From CAVRUH01 sp963822595 (GTDB taxonomy: Bacteria; Chlamydiota; Chlamydiia; Chlamydiales; Waddliaceae): DNA of 64,000 nucleotides. Shown here piece after piece: positions 43,418 to 52,104 of this stretch. The notes beneath the pieces were generated by a model. The model was not told the DNA's origin and did no database searches. It saw only the letters and a program-made list of their open reading frames with translations. Position 1 is the first letter of the stretch. Each line of letters opens with the position of its first letter. Where the stretch lies: the NCBI GenBank assembly GCA_963822595.1, contig CAWGIG010000003.1, positions 186,001 through 250,000 of the forward strand. Direction: 5' to 3'. Both the position numbers and the translations under genes were made by a program.

Positions 43418-44069
43418 CAGGAACGAACCCCCTAGGTTGTATAAAAAGAGCTTCACAGCTCGCTGTTAATGTTTCGCCGTCGTAAATTTCCCCATTGATA
43501 AAGGCCTTTCGACCCTCTTTTTGAACCAACCATCCGATAAGTGTTAAATCAGTATTTAGCGGCGTTGGATGCATATAAGAGACGTTGAGATAGCGCGTCA
43601 TCCCGAGTTGATTCGCCAATGGAATTTGCGCTTCGCCTAAAAAATGGTCGAACAGAGCAGCCAAGATTCCACCATGGACACATTGTGGAGGTCCCTCGTA
43701 GATCCAACCCACATTGACTTTTCCGTAATAGCGGTCACCTTTTTTCCATGTTTCTACCGAGGGACCGAATGGGTTGATTCCCCCGGTGAATAAATTCATT
43801 TCTTTGAAAACATGACCGAAGGTTTTGAATTCGCCGGTGGCAAGCCAATCAAAACGTCCGTAGACTCTGCGATGTACCGCAAAACGATTGGAGGCCTGTT
43901 CTATGAGGTCCGCGATTTCATTGAGTTCATCGACAGGTGGACTGCTTGTCAGAGTGATTTCGATAAATTGGCGCAGGGCATCGGAAACGCGTTTTTTTGC
44001 AATCCATTCACTTGTTTGAGGGGGAGGGTTAGGTCTCGACGGGTCGTCAGTGTTCAAGGATTTCTCCAA
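43398..44069 (-). CDS. Hotdog-fold thioesterase (PaaI/4HBT type)
   Basis: The core about 125-215 is a hotdog fold with the characteristic CVHGGILAALFDHFLG helix and YLNVSYMHPTPLNTDLTLIG strand region, as in PaaI-type acyl-CoA thioesterases. The family splits acyl-CoA thioesters; the acyl group is unknown. The N-terminal 100 residues form a helical extension (SDALRQFIEITLTSS). It heads the operon running through the BioD-like ATPase to the DUF72 gene. The SRP RNA promoter lies just upstream on the opposite strand. Confidence 0.85.
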   Translation of the reverse strand: MEKSLNTDDPSRPNPPPQTSEWIAKKRVSDALRQFIEITLTSSPPVDELNEIADLIEQASNRFAVHRRVYGRFDWLATGEFKTFGHVFKEMNLFTGGINPFGPSVETWKKGDRYYGKVNVGWIYEGPPQCVHGGILAALFDHFLGEAQIPLANQLGMTRYLNVSYMHPTPLNTDLTLIGWLVQKEGRKAFINGEIYDGETLTASCEALFIQPRGFVPDVEQKK

Positions 44070-44095
44070 ATATTTTTTCTTTTATATATAGCATA

Positions 44096-44125
44096 TTGAA
44101 ATTAATCATGCCACTAGTGTATAAT
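44096..44125 (+). promoter_or_regulatory. Sigma-70-type promoter of the SRP RNA
   Basis: TTGAAA (44096-44101) and TATAAT (44120-44125), spaced 18 nt, are placed so that transcription would begin about 7-10 nt later, just ahead of the SRP RNA stem. Confidence 0.75.
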
Positions 44126-44140
44126 TTAGCCATGTCTTTT

Positions 44141-44236
44141 GCTGGGGATCTCAGGGAATGGGGCAGTTCGAACCAGGTCAGAGCAGGAATGCAGCAGCCT
44201 TAAGGACCTCGCTCTTTGCTTTGATAAATCTCCAGC
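44141..44236 (+). ncRNA. ffs: Signal recognition particle RNA (4.5S)
   Basis: This is the small bacterial SRP RNA, partner of Ffh in co-translational membrane targeting. The conserved domain IV apical loop is ACCAGGTCAGAGCAGGAATG then CAGCAGCC, with the GGTCAG and GCAGCAGCC internal loops. The ends pair as GCTGGGGAT with ATCTCCAGC, giving a hairpin RNA of about 96 nt. A promoter lies 16 nt upstream and a T-run (44237-44245) follows the stem, so it is a complete gene. The convergent methyltransferase ends 12 nt further on. Confidence 0.93.
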
Positions 44237-44247
44237 TTTTTTTTTCT

Positions 44248-45033
44248 CTAATACACTAACGGCTTTCTTGTTCCTAAACAGATAACATGACTTACTCCAT
44301 CCTCATCCTTGAAGATTTTGCTCAATGTCTCACAGGCAGTTAATACGCGGATATTATGCCGAAAAATATAGGTAAGGGGAGTTAACATGATCGCAATAGC
44401 CCTCCAAAAACGACTTGTTTTCTGCTTTGCCACCCGCGCCGGAGCTTCTAGGAAATCTCTGATTCTAATATGTAATGAATGATAACTCAAAATTCTTTCA
44501 TGGATCACAAATTCAGTTTTGAATAACGAATCGAAAATGGTTAAGGTGTCCTCAGAATAAATATCCAAAGGTGAAGAACATACGATATAACCCGCTTTCT
44601 TTACGACCCGACTCAACTCTAACATCATGAGACGGTGTTCCTGAGGGGGAAGATAGGCTATGACATCAGTACATATCACCAAATCGTAAAAAGAATCTTC
44701 CAGTCGGGTTCTGGGAAGGCAATCATGAATGCATTTTATATCGTCATTTTGAAGATTCTTTAAAGGGATTGCGGAGCAGTCAAGGGCATGGACGGTGGCG
44801 CCCAGATTTTTTAACCGTCGGGCTATTTCCCCATTTCCACAACCCGCATCGATAACGATTTTGGTTTGAAGTTGCGGTATTTTTTGGATGATTTCCCAAG
44901 TGCGTTCAAGTCTGTCTTTTTCTCTGCAATTTCTTCTGGAATCAAACTCTTCAGGTGCAGTGCTCCACAAATTTTCTAGCCGTTCTTCTGTAAGTTGGCG
45001 AGATGATTTTTTTGGAGGGAGCATTTTTAACAT
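44248..45033 (-). CDS. SAM-dependent methyltransferase, class I
   Basis: Motif I (VIDAGCGNGEIARRLKNLG, about residues 60-78) binds S-adenosylmethionine, followed by acidic ALDCS and motif IV-like YDLVICTDVIAYLP, then LELSRVVKKAGYIVCSSP. The arrangement matches Methyltransf_11/12-type enzymes. The C-terminal 80 residues are basic and moderately hydrophobic, so substrate binding at a membrane is possible. GGAAG precedes the ATG. The substrate is unknown. Confidence 0.85.
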   Translation of the reverse strand: MLKMLPPKKSSRQLTEERLENLWSTAPEEFDSRRNCREKDRLERTWEIIQKIPQLQTKIVIDAGCGNGEIARRLKNLGATVHALDCSAIPLKNLQNDDIKCIHDCLPRTRLEDSFYDLVICTDVIAYLPPQEHRLMMLELSRVVKKAGYIVCSSPLDIYSEDTLTIFDSLFKTEFVIHERILSYHSLHIRIRDFLEAPARVAKQKTSRFWRAIAIMLTPLTYIFRHNIRVLTACETLSKIFKDEDGVSHVICLGTRKPLVY

Positions 45034-45044
45034 GAAGCTTCCAT

Positions 45045-45071
45045 ACCACCGAGATGAATGATCTCGGTGGT
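45045..45071. terminator. 11-bp hairpin between MOMP-like gene and methyltransferase
   Basis: ACCACCGAGAT (45045-45055) pairs exactly with ATCTCGGTGGT (45061-45071). It follows the stop of the minus-strand porin gene by 13 nt and precedes the methyltransferase ATG by 11 nt. It lacks a T-run, so it may also act in the 5' leader. Confidence 0.55.
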
Positions 45072-45084
45072 TGATTGAGGAATT

Positions 45085-46137
45085 TTAGTAGAAAAGTGTT
45101 ACGGAAACTGTGACTCCATGAAGTCCAATGATTCCACTATTTTTGCAAGAGACTCCTGTACACTCTTGATTTACAAAGCGACGGTATTGTGGCGTATTGA
45201 ACCACTGATTGAACTCATAGCCCACTGTCCATAGCATATTGATATCATACGCAAAACAGGGGTTCCAGCTCAGACCCGCTTTAAGATTCCATCCTGGAAT
45301 CATCACGTTTTCTCTTTCGTGAATATTGACAAGGTTAGAGAAAACAGTACTATCTGCATTAAAAACATTTTCAATCTGGTGTGCGTGTGATTTACCCGCT
45401 AAAATAGAGCCACCAAACCCGCCGTAGAAGCCAAAACCATAGCAAAATTGATAGTCAAAGTCCATACCGGCATGTAAACCGAGGACATTTAGTTCTGACT
45501 TGTAGATAATTTGTCCGGGTTGAGAGGTGGGGCCTTCGGTCTCAAAATCACCACCTGTATACAGTGCTTTGAGATGTTGGTCTAGAGTTAGACCTCTAAG
45601 GCCGATAAATGGGTGAATGAAAAAATCTTCGCAATAAAAAGAGAGCTTATTTCCCATTAACAAATCGTAAGTACGATAGCTTAATCTAGTCTCAGCATCT
45701 ACCGTTTGAGCACGGTTAGTAAATGATCCAGGATGAACCAATGTGGCCAACAGAAGTGTATTTACTCCATCAGAGGTAATGTTATCATGCGCATGATTGT
45801 GATACGATGTATAAATAAAACGAAGATCCCAAGAATTTTGAGTTTCAAATCCTACCCAAAAACGTATACCCCCTTTATGATGATAGTCAAGAAAGTGAAC
45901 ATCTCCAGGTCCTGCAAGTTCAGGGGTATTGGTGACTGCTGAAACATCTATAGCATAATCGAGGTCACGTTGGTCAACAGTCCAATATAGCCCTTCAGCA
46001 CCTACAATTAAGTTGAAACAAGGATTAGAATTAAAACAGTCAAAGCCAAGATCCCAAAAAGCTTGCAAATTTGCAGTCGAAATGCAGAGCAATCCTAAAA
46101 CGGTTGTCATGCATTTTCTAAAAAGGTTACGCGTCAT
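45085..46137 (-). CDS. MOMP-like outer membrane porin (Legionella-OMP type), copy 2
   Basis: This is an outer membrane beta-barrel like the chlamydial and Legionella major outer membrane proteins. A signal peptide follows the ATG at 46137 (MTRNLFRKCMTTVLGLLCIS, ending LQA), with GGAG upstream. The mature start FNLIVGAEGLYWTVDQ is the family signature and is followed by alternating amphipathic strands (RFWVGFETQNSWDLRFIYTS; GLRGLTLDQH; GLHAGMDFDYQF). It ends VSVTLFY with the aromatic residue needed for insertion. Several cysteines (C-x-x-C near the N-terminus, NPCF, ECTGVSC) could form the disulfides typical of chlamydial envelopes. Tandem paralogue 57 nt upstream. Confidence 0.88.
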   Translation of the reverse strand: MTRNLFRKCMTTVLGLLCISTANLQAFWDLGFDCFNSNPCFNLIVGAEGLYWTVDQRDLDYAIDVSAVTNTPELAGPGDVHFLDYHHKGGIRFWVGFETQNSWDLRFIYTSYHNHAHDNITSDGVNTLLLATLVHPGSFTNRAQTVDAETRLSYRTYDLLMGNKLSFYCEDFFIHPFIGLRGLTLDQHLKALYTGGDFETEGPTSQPGQIIYKSELNVLGLHAGMDFDYQFCYGFGFYGGFGGSILAGKSHAHQIENVFNADSTVFSNLVNIHERENVMIPGWNLKAGLSWNPCFAYDINMLWTVGYEFNQWFNTPQYRRFVNQECTGVSCKNSGIIGLHGVTVSVTLFY

Positions 46138-46194
46138 TTTTTTCTCCAATGTTTTGTTTTTCATAAAGGGCATTCATAACATAACGCTTCTTTT

Positions 46195-47175
46195 TTAGAA
46201 AGCGATAAAGACACTTGCAGTCACTCCTTGAAGGATTAGGTTTCCTTTTGTAATAGATTTCCTAAATCCATCATTCACTTCGTTTTGGATATGATGGGTC
46301 GTTGGAACACGGTACCATTGAGAAAACTCATAACCGACAGTGATCAATAAATCATAAAAATATCGGCAGTGAGCGCGCCACGAAAGACCTGCAGTAAGTT
46401 GGTAACCAGGAACCCAAACGCTCGTTTTGTCGTTGAATCTAAAGTCTGTATCAAACGTACTACCGGACCTTGTTTGCTGTTTTTGACGGGAATGAATGGA
46501 TCCTGCCAAAATAGAACCGCTAAATCCCCCATACATACCAAAGCGATTCACGAGTGTATATTGAACATCTAAACCCCCATTAATTCCGGCAGCTTTAAGC
46601 GTTGAGTGAATTTTGACGAGGCTTGGTTCAACAAAATCTAGACCCTCATAGTTAACCTTAAACTGTTGGAGGATTTGCATGCCTCTTACACCAAAATAAG
46701 GATGGACCCATAGGGCATCGCAATAGTAGGAAAAATTATACCCGAAAAGCATATCTAGAGTTTGATAATCTAATGAATTATGAGCTTTGGCGACTAACGC
46801 CTCTGGACTATCGACATCCGGTTGTAAGAGGGAGGGGTTTAAAGGATCAAGACTATCGCCAACAGCAGAACCTTTAGCTTCCGTATTTAACCAGGTGTAG
46901 ACGAACCGGCCTTCTCCACACAAGCAGTGCAATCCCCACCATCCACGCACACCTGGCTGCCATTGATAATGGAGAGAGTGCTTCTTTCCACCGTCTACAT
47001 CTGTAGCATAATCAAGATTAGTTTGGCTTGTTGTCCAGTAAAGCCCTTCTGCTCCAAACATGAATCCACATAGATCATTGCATGGGCAGAGGCAAGCGTT
47101 GCAGTCCGATGGGCAAACGTTGGCAAAAAGGGGTCCACAGAATAGTGTAAATATCAAAAGTAACTTTTTTGTCAT
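46195..47175 (-). CDS. MOMP-like outer membrane porin, copy 1, Cys-rich N-terminus
   Basis: Signal peptide MTKKLLLIFTLFCGPLFA, then a striking Cys cluster (CPSDCNACLCPCNDLCG, six Cys in 17 residues), then FMFGAEGLYWTTSQTNLDYA as in the paralogue. Barrel strands alternate through to the end, TASVFIAF. Shared blocks with the downstream copy include the SILAG segment and GYEFSQWY/GYEFNQWF. The Cys cluster suggests cross-linking to other envelope proteins, as in the chlamydial outer membrane complex. The two porins probably come from one duplication and may be co-transcribed. Confidence 0.87.
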   Translation of the reverse strand: MTKKLLLIFTLFCGPLFANVCPSDCNACLCPCNDLCGFMFGAEGLYWTTSQTNLDYATDVDGGKKHSLHYQWQPGVRGWWGLHCLCGEGRFVYTWLNTEAKGSAVGDSLDPLNPSLLQPDVDSPEALVAKAHNSLDYQTLDMLFGYNFSYYCDALWVHPYFGVRGMQILQQFKVNYEGLDFVEPSLVKIHSTLKAAGINGGLDVQYTLVNRFGMYGGFSGSILAGSIHSRQKQQTRSGSTFDTDFRFNDKTSVWVPGYQLTAGLSWRAHCRYFYDLLITVGYEFSQWYRVPTTHHIQNEVNDGFRKSITKGNLILQGVTASVFIAF

Positions 47176-47281
47176 AATTCCTCTATTTTTAAGGATTATT
47201 TATACGATCATCAGGGTTTATGCACAAGAAAATCTGTTGAAGCCATAGCTTTTAAACAAGCTTTTTTATATCCTTAGGCTC

Positions 47282-48088
47282 ATGGAAGAAAGTAATTTAT
47301 TTGGCATCATTGGAGCGTTGATTTGGAGTCTACTGGCTCTCTCTATCGCAGGAAAATTGGGTTTTTTCAATATTTCTTCGAACAAGGAATCTTCTCCGAC
47401 AATTTCTGTCGTTTATGTTTTGGCTGCGTTCGCTTTGTTTTTAGGAGTCCAGATTATTTTTTCAGTATTTTTTCCTGAAGCGAAGTGGAGGGATCCTGTT
47501 TCTATTCTTACGACTTGGTTTGCGCTTCGTATTTATCTCAAGCTATTCCCGGCGGTAAAGAGAATTGTTTTGGGACCCGAGACTTTTATTTCATACCGAC
47601 ATTCCTATTACAACTTTTTTTTAGGGATGATGACATGGTTGTTGTGTTATCCTTTAGTGATGATTATCAACCAGACGATTTCTCTTATATTGTTCGTCTT
47701 ATTTGAAAAACCGCCCATCGATCAATTGTCTGTTGAATTAATGAAAGGATATTTGGATAATCCTTTTTACTTTTGGATCATGGCCATCATTATTTGCACC
47801 ATCGTTCCAGCAATCGAGGAGTTATTATTCAGGGGATATTTGCAGACGAAATTAAAGTCTCATTTAGGTCGAACGTATGCAATAGGGATTACGTCATTAA
47901 TTTTTTCCTTATTTCATTATGCTCCCGAGCAGGGTCTGCAAAATATCAGCGTTTTAACGGCATTATTTGTGCTTTCCTGCTTTCTAGGATATTTGAATGA
48001 GCGTCAGCGAACACTGTATGCGCCGATTGGGTTGCACAGCGCTTTTAATGCCATCAGCATTCTGATGATCTTTTTTCAGATCGAATGA
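47282..48088 (+). CDS. CPBP-family intramembrane metalloprotease
   Basis: A multi-helix membrane protein of 268 residues with the Abi/CPBP (CAAX-protease and bacteriocin-processing) signature: AIEELLFRGYLQTKL (EExxxR, near 178-184), FSLFHYAPEQG (motif 2 with His) and LHSAFNAISI (motif 3). These Glu and His residues are the expected zinc ligands and catalytic groups. Hydrophobic helices lie at about 8-24, 40-60, 100-140 and 155-255. Family members process prenylated proteins or peptides, or act in immunity; which applies here is unknown. It stands alone with no clear operon partner. Confidence 0.85.
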   Translation: MEESNLFGIIGALIWSLLALSIAGKLGFFNISSNKESSPTISVVYVLAAFALFLGVQIIFSVFFPEAKWRDPVSILTTWFALRIYLKLFPAVKRIVLGPETFISYRHSYYNFFLGMMTWLLCYPLVMIINQTISLILFVLFEKPPIDQLSVELMKGYLDNPFYFWIMAIIICTIVPAIEELLFRGYLQTKLKSHLGRTYAIGITSLIFSLFHYAPEQGLQNISVLTALFVLSCFLGYLNERQRTLYAPIGLHSAFNAISILMIFFQIE

Positions 48089-48126
48089 ATTCTCCGCGTC
48101 TCCGCGCCCCTGTGTCTCCGCGTTCA
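48087..48126. repeat. 'CTCCGCGTCTCCGCG' intergenic repeat
   Basis: AATTCTCCGCGTCTCCGCGC then CCCTGTGTCTCCGCGTTC, a GC-rich repeat of the type at 13552 and 40777, between convergent genes. Confidence 0.6.
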
Positions 48127-48139
48127 TTTTTTGCGAAAG

Positions 48140-49015
48140 TTAAAATGAGAAGATCCCATTCTGAACGAGTTGGGCAGTAAGTTTGGGGTCTTGCATCGGA
48201 ATAAAGTGAGACATATTGGTGAGCTGCAGGTCCCGACCGTTTTGAAAATATTTTGCTAATTCGGGATTTGTCGGCGAATAAATAAATGAAAAGGGAGGGT
48301 CTTCTGGAGTTCTATCCCTTGCTCTAATGACATCTACAGGCAATGTAATCGTTTTTATTTGTTCGTATACCTGTTCATGTCGCTGCGATCCAATATATGT
48401 GGCCGCTTCAATAAGCGGCGGACAAGCAAGCTCATAGCCTTTTCCATCTTTCAGAGGTAATAATCCATAAACGCAATAATCTCGGAATACTGCCGGATCC
48501 CAAAGCTCAAAACTGCCTTTGTTCGAAAGATACTCCATCATTTCCTCCGGTGAAGAAAATAAATGACGCCTCCTAGATATCGGCATCTGTTCAGGCTTTG
48601 TATAGGGAAACCGAGTCTTTTTATCGGCAAAAATAACAGGATCAATTAATATCAAACGCGAAAATCGCTCTTGAAGTTGCGCTGCTGCTGTAGCAACAAC
48701 ATAGCCTCCCATAGAATGGCCTGCGGCAACGATCTCGTGCAAGTCAAAAGCCTTGATTAAATCCACAACATTGGTCGTATACTGATTCCAGGATATCGGT
48801 AATGTAGGCTTGTCACTCCTTCCATGCCCCATCAAATCGATGGCATAGATATGCTTTCCTTGTAAATGTTTGATTGTCTGATCCCAGCACCTAGCATGAA
48901 AGCCCGTTGCATGCACCAATAAAAAGGGTGGAGAATCGCCTTCCCATTCGAAAACGCATAGATTCAAGTCGCCCGATTTTATAGTATGCTGTATAGGGTT
49001 CTGGATGTTTTTCAT
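48140..49015 (-). CDS. Alpha/beta-hydrolase
   Basis: A canonical alpha/beta-hydrolase: the oxyanion strand FLLVHATGFHARCWDQ, GHGRSDKP, the nucleophile elbow AAGHSMGGYV (Ser near residue 101) and the catalytic His in NMSHFIP near the C-terminus. A cap domain (about 135-215) separates the two halves. No signal peptide is present, so it acts in the cytoplasm. The family covers esterases, lipases, C-C hydrolases and others, and the substrate cannot be told. It is monocistronic. Confidence 0.85.
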   Translation of the reverse strand: MKNIQNPIQHTIKSGDLNLCVFEWEGDSPPFLLVHATGFHARCWDQTIKHLQGKHIYAIDLMGHGRSDKPTLPISWNQYTTNVVDLIKAFDLHEIVAAGHSMGGYVVATAAAQLQERFSRLILIDPVIFADKKTRFPYTKPEQMPISRRRHLFSSPEEMMEYLSNKGSFELWDPAVFRDYCVYGLLPLKDGKGYELACPPLIEAATYIGSQRHEQVYEQIKTITLPVDVIRARDRTPEDPPFSFIYSPTNPELAKYFQNGRDLQLTNMSHFIPMQDPKLTAQLVQNGIFSF

Positions 49016-49184
49016 AGCCTTATTATACCTAAACAGTCTTTATCCGCCATAGGATATGAGTAAAATCAATTTTTTAAACCAATATCAAGGTTTTATTAAG
49101 AAATTATAAAAAATATTGGTAATAATAGGGTGTATATATTATAATTAGAGTGAAAGAAATAATAATTTTATAGGAGACTTATCT

Positions 49185-49916
49185 ATGAACTCTATGAATC
49201 CAGTTGGAAAAGATCCCCACCTACAACCCGTTCCTCCAGCGCCTAAACTCGAGGCATCTGCCTGGGCCGTTAGAGAAGATAAGGGTATAAAGTACCTTAG
49301 CCGTACGATTAAGGCTACGGGCGCCGATGGTAAAGAAAAAGAATACACTGTCACGGCTAGTTATAAGGCCGCAGATTTGGAAGCGCACTTTGAACCTGAT
49401 CAAATTGAGGCCACTATAAAAAAAATCGTCGATAAAATTGCAGCGGATCATCAAACTATATTTCCATCTTTAGCGGGAAGTAAAGTTTCTTTCAATCCTC
49501 AAAACAAACATGATGTTACAGTGTTGTCCCATCCAAATAGCAACTTCTCCGGAAAAAAAATAGAGCAACTTAAAGGCCTTGATCCTGATGATAAGGGTAA
49601 AGGAGAACTTGATGATGATAGCCCGGGTAAGGATCCTGAAATTTACACTCATTTACTTTTAGTATCGGACTTAGTTCACCAATGCTTTGAAGATATTGCA
49701 AAACGAAAATTTGCCTTAAATGTTCAAGATACAACACAAAAAAAAGTCCCTGATAAGAAACCAGAAGACAAAATAGAGTTTGATCGGGTCACTGAAACCC
49801 CTGATGCCCCCCAAACCATCAAGAACGACAACAACACTTCCGTTGCAACTTCCAATGCGGTCAACCCTCCCACTGCCGAGGAAACCTCGATCACCGTTTC
49901 TGAAGAAGGTAATTAA
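49185..49916 (+). CDS. Hypothetical soluble protein, 243 aa, disordered C-terminus
   Basis: I do not recognise this protein. The first 20 residues are Pro-rich, residues about 20-185 look globular (RTIKATGADGKEKEYTVTAS; AHFEPDQIEATIKKIVDKIA), and the last 60 are Thr/Pro/Asn/Glu-rich and probably disordered. There is no signal peptide. Proteins of this type, monocistronic with an excellent promoter-like AT-rich leader and strong terminator, are often secreted effectors in chlamydiae, but nothing here proves it. TAGGAGAC precedes the ATG by 8 nt. Confidence 0.7.
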   Translation: MNSMNPVGKDPHLQPVPPAPKLEASAWAVREDKGIKYLSRTIKATGADGKEKEYTVTASYKAADLEAHFEPDQIEATIKKIVDKIAADHQTIFPSLAGSKVSFNPQNKHDVTVLSHPNSNFSGKKIEQLKGLDPDDKGKGELDDDSPGKDPEIYTHLLLVSDLVHQCFEDIAKRKFALNVQDTTQKKVPDKKPEDKIEFDRVTETPDAPQTIKNDNNTSVATSNAVNPPTAEETSITVSEEGN

Positions 49917-49920
49917 CAAA

Positions 49921-49972
49921 AAAAAGACTTAAAAGAGGTAAATTTTTAGATTTACCTCTTTTAGGTCTTTTT
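49921..49972 (+). terminator. Strong rho-independent terminator, 23-bp stem
   Basis: Arms 49921-49943 and 49950-49972 pair with one G-U and no other mismatch, around the 6-nt loop, ending in a T-run. It follows the 49185 gene by 4 nt. Confidence 0.9.
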
Positions 49973-50011
49973 ATTTTGTGGAATTTTTGACCAATCGTAT
50001 ATGTTAGGGGG

Positions 50012-50977
50012 ATGAAAGAATTATTAGAATTCAAACCACTGCCACTTTTAACCTCAGGCAGATGGCAAACGATTATGGGGAGTTTCGGACGCATCGTAAC
50101 TCTACCTCCTTCTCAAAAAATTGATATACTTTTGCCCGATGGTGATGTTCTCGTCTGTAAAATCTCTATGCCACCGAAAGATATCAAGGCTAAGGGGGTG
50201 GTCCTTCTCATTCATGGTTTAGGGGGTTCGGAAAATTCGAAGTATATGCTGCGTATAAGTCGTACTTTAATCTCTTTGGGATATGTAGCGGTGAGGCTGA
50301 ATCTACGAGGATGCGGTCCTGGTCAAGGTTTGGCAAAAAAACCTCATTATGCAGGCGGAAGCGCAGATTTATTTCCTGTGATGGAAAGGATACATCAAGA
50401 ATTTAAGGGTTTGCCTCTCCAGATCGTGGGTTTTTCTCTTGGTGGACACATCCTGCTGAAGTTTCTTGGGGAATTGGGAGCCAATGCACCACCGTTTCTC
50501 GTGAATTCTATAGCCGTATGCGCTGCTATAGAACCCGCTGATACAGTTAAATTGTTTGGTCTTCCTAGAAATAAGCTATTTCAGGACTATTATTTGATGG
50601 ATTTAGTCAAATTCGTCCGCATCAATGAAAAGATCTTTCCGGATATCAAAAAAACCGAATTCCCTGATAATCTTTCTTTATATTTATATGATGAACTGTA
50701 TGTCGCCCCCAATTGGGGTTTTAAAAGCGCCGATGAATATTACGATTTATGCAGGGCTTCCCGATTCATTCCGCTCATTAAATCGCCTTGCAAGATTCTC
50801 TATACTCAAGACGATCCGCTGGTCAATTATAGGATTTTTGACGAGCTAAAAGTGCCCGACTCCGTTCAACTGAAATATACGGCCCATGGAGGCCACATGG
50901 GATTTTTAGGATTTACCGGAGAAGGGTGGGGGATTCGCTGGATGGATAAGACCATAATTAACTGGTTAACAGGGTAG
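50012..50977 (+). CDS. Alpha/beta-hydrolase, YheT family
   Basis: This 321-residue protein matches the YheT family of alpha/beta-hydrolases: PLLTSGRWQTIMG at the N-terminus, then VVLLIHGLGGSENSKYMLRI (oxyanion region, about 67-86), VRLNLRGCG, the nucleophile elbow QIVGFSLGGHI (Ser near 143) and the C-terminal HGGHMGF catalytic His. YheT proteins are widespread, with esterase-like activity but no settled role. The start is an ATG with AGGGGG upstream. Confidence 0.88.
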   Translation: MKELLEFKPLPLLTSGRWQTIMGSFGRIVTLPPSQKIDILLPDGDVLVCKISMPPKDIKAKGVVLLIHGLGGSENSKYMLRISRTLISLGYVAVRLNLRGCGPGQGLAKKPHYAGGSADLFPVMERIHQEFKGLPLQIVGFSLGGHILLKFLGELGANAPPFLVNSIAVCAAIEPADTVKLFGLPRNKLFQDYYLMDLVKFVRINEKIFPDIKKTEFPDNLSLYLYDELYVAPNWGFKSADEYYDLCRASRFIPLIKSPCKILYTQDDPLVNYRIFDELKVPDSVQLKYTAHGGHMGFLGFTGEGWGIRWMDKTIINWLTG

Positions 50978-51041
50978 TTTTTCCTTGTTTTTTGTGGCCA
51001 TTCATACTATGATTTTGACAAACACTTTAGGAAATATTTAG

Positions 51042-51797
51042 ATGAACCCTCGGGAACGGATCATTGCAGGCAATTGGAAGATGTATAAAACCATCGAAAA
51101 GACCCTTGCTTTCATAAAAGACCTCCTTGCAAAGGAGCTAAATCCCAAGGTTTCCGTCTATCTGGCAGTGCCTTTTACAGCCATTTCCGCCGCATCGAAG
51201 GCTGCAAAAGGGAGCTCTTTACGTATCGGAGCGCAAAATATGCATGATGCTCCTGAAGGGGCATTTACCGGGGAAATTTCAGCAAAAATGCTTATAGATG
51301 CAGGAGCACAGTTTGTGATCCTAGGTCATTCCGAAAGAAGGCTTATTTTTGGCGAAACCAGTGAATTTGTCAATCGGAAGATAAAAGCAGCTTTAAACGC
51401 GGGACTTCGACCGATTTTGTGTGTCGGAGAAACCTTGCAGGAACGAGAGGAAAACAAAACCCAAAGCGTACTGCAAGATCAGCTGGAAAAAAGTCTCTCA
51501 GAAATAACTGAGAAAGAGTTTTCGAAAATTTTAATAGCCTATGAGCCCGTATGGGCCATTGGAACTGGCCGCACGGCGACTCCGGAACAGGCAGAAGAAA
51601 TGCATGTTTTTTGCCGCCATTTTCTTGAAAAAAAATTCGGGGCTGCGGCAGAGACTGTGAGTATTTTGTATGGGGGATCGGTTAAACCTGAAAATACAAA
51701 AGTCCTTATGGATCAAAAAAATATAGATGGAGTCCTTGTGGGTGGTGCATCACTTTCTGTTGACTCTTTTAACAAAATTATCAATTATCAAAACTAA
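51042..51797 (+). CDS. tpiA: Triosephosphate isomerase
   Basis: Interconverts dihydroxyacetone phosphate and glyceraldehyde 3-phosphate in glycolysis. Full-length TIM barrel (251 aa) with the catalytic Lys in AGNWKMYKT, catalytic His in ILGHSERR, catalytic Glu in AYEPVWAIGTG, and the phosphate loop LYGGSVKPEN, VLVGGASL. AGGAAAT precedes the ATG. It is followed 13 nt later by secG, an operon arrangement common across bacteria. Confidence 0.97.
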   Translation: MNPRERIIAGNWKMYKTIEKTLAFIKDLLAKELNPKVSVYLAVPFTAISAASKAAKGSSLRIGAQNMHDAPEGAFTGEISAKMLIDAGAQFVILGHSERRLIFGETSEFVNRKIKAALNAGLRPILCVGETLQEREENKTQSVLQDQLEKSLSEITEKEFSKILIAYEPVWAIGTGRTATPEQAEEMHVFCRHFLEKKFGAAAETVSILYGGSVKPENTKVLMDQKNIDGVLVGGASLSVDSFNKIINYQN

Positions 51798-51810
51798 ATA
51801 GGTAGATATC

Positions 51811-52101
51811 ATGAGCACTCTTTACGTCATTTCAATCTTATTGTTTATCATGCTCTGCGCAGTGCTTTGCTTTGTCATCATGATTCAAGAAAGTAAAACA
51901 ACAGGCCTTGGCGCATCGTTTGGTGGCGAAGCCACAGATTCCCTTTTTGGAACAGCGACAGCGGATGTCTTGAAAAAATTCACCGGATGGCTAGCTTTGA
52001 TCTTTTTGGTCTCTTGCACGATCCTTTCTTTTTGGACAGGAGCAATGGAGAGAGCAAAGGTCGTGGATGCAAACATCCCAATCATTCAAACTGAGGGTTA
52101 G
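51811..52101 (+). CDS. secG: Preprotein translocase subunit SecG
   Basis: SecG helps SecYE move proteins across the inner membrane. Two helices (about 4-25 and 56-77) flank the cytoplasmic loop with the conserved VIMIQESKTTGLGASFGG and FGTATADVLKK. Length (96 aa) is normal for the family. It follows tpiA by 13 nt. Confidence 0.93.
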   Translation: MSTLYVISILLFIMLCAVLCFVIMIQESKTTGLGASFGGEATDSLFGTATADVLKKFTGWLALIFLVSCTILSFWTGAMERAKVVDANIPIIQTEG

Positions 52102-52104
52102 GAA

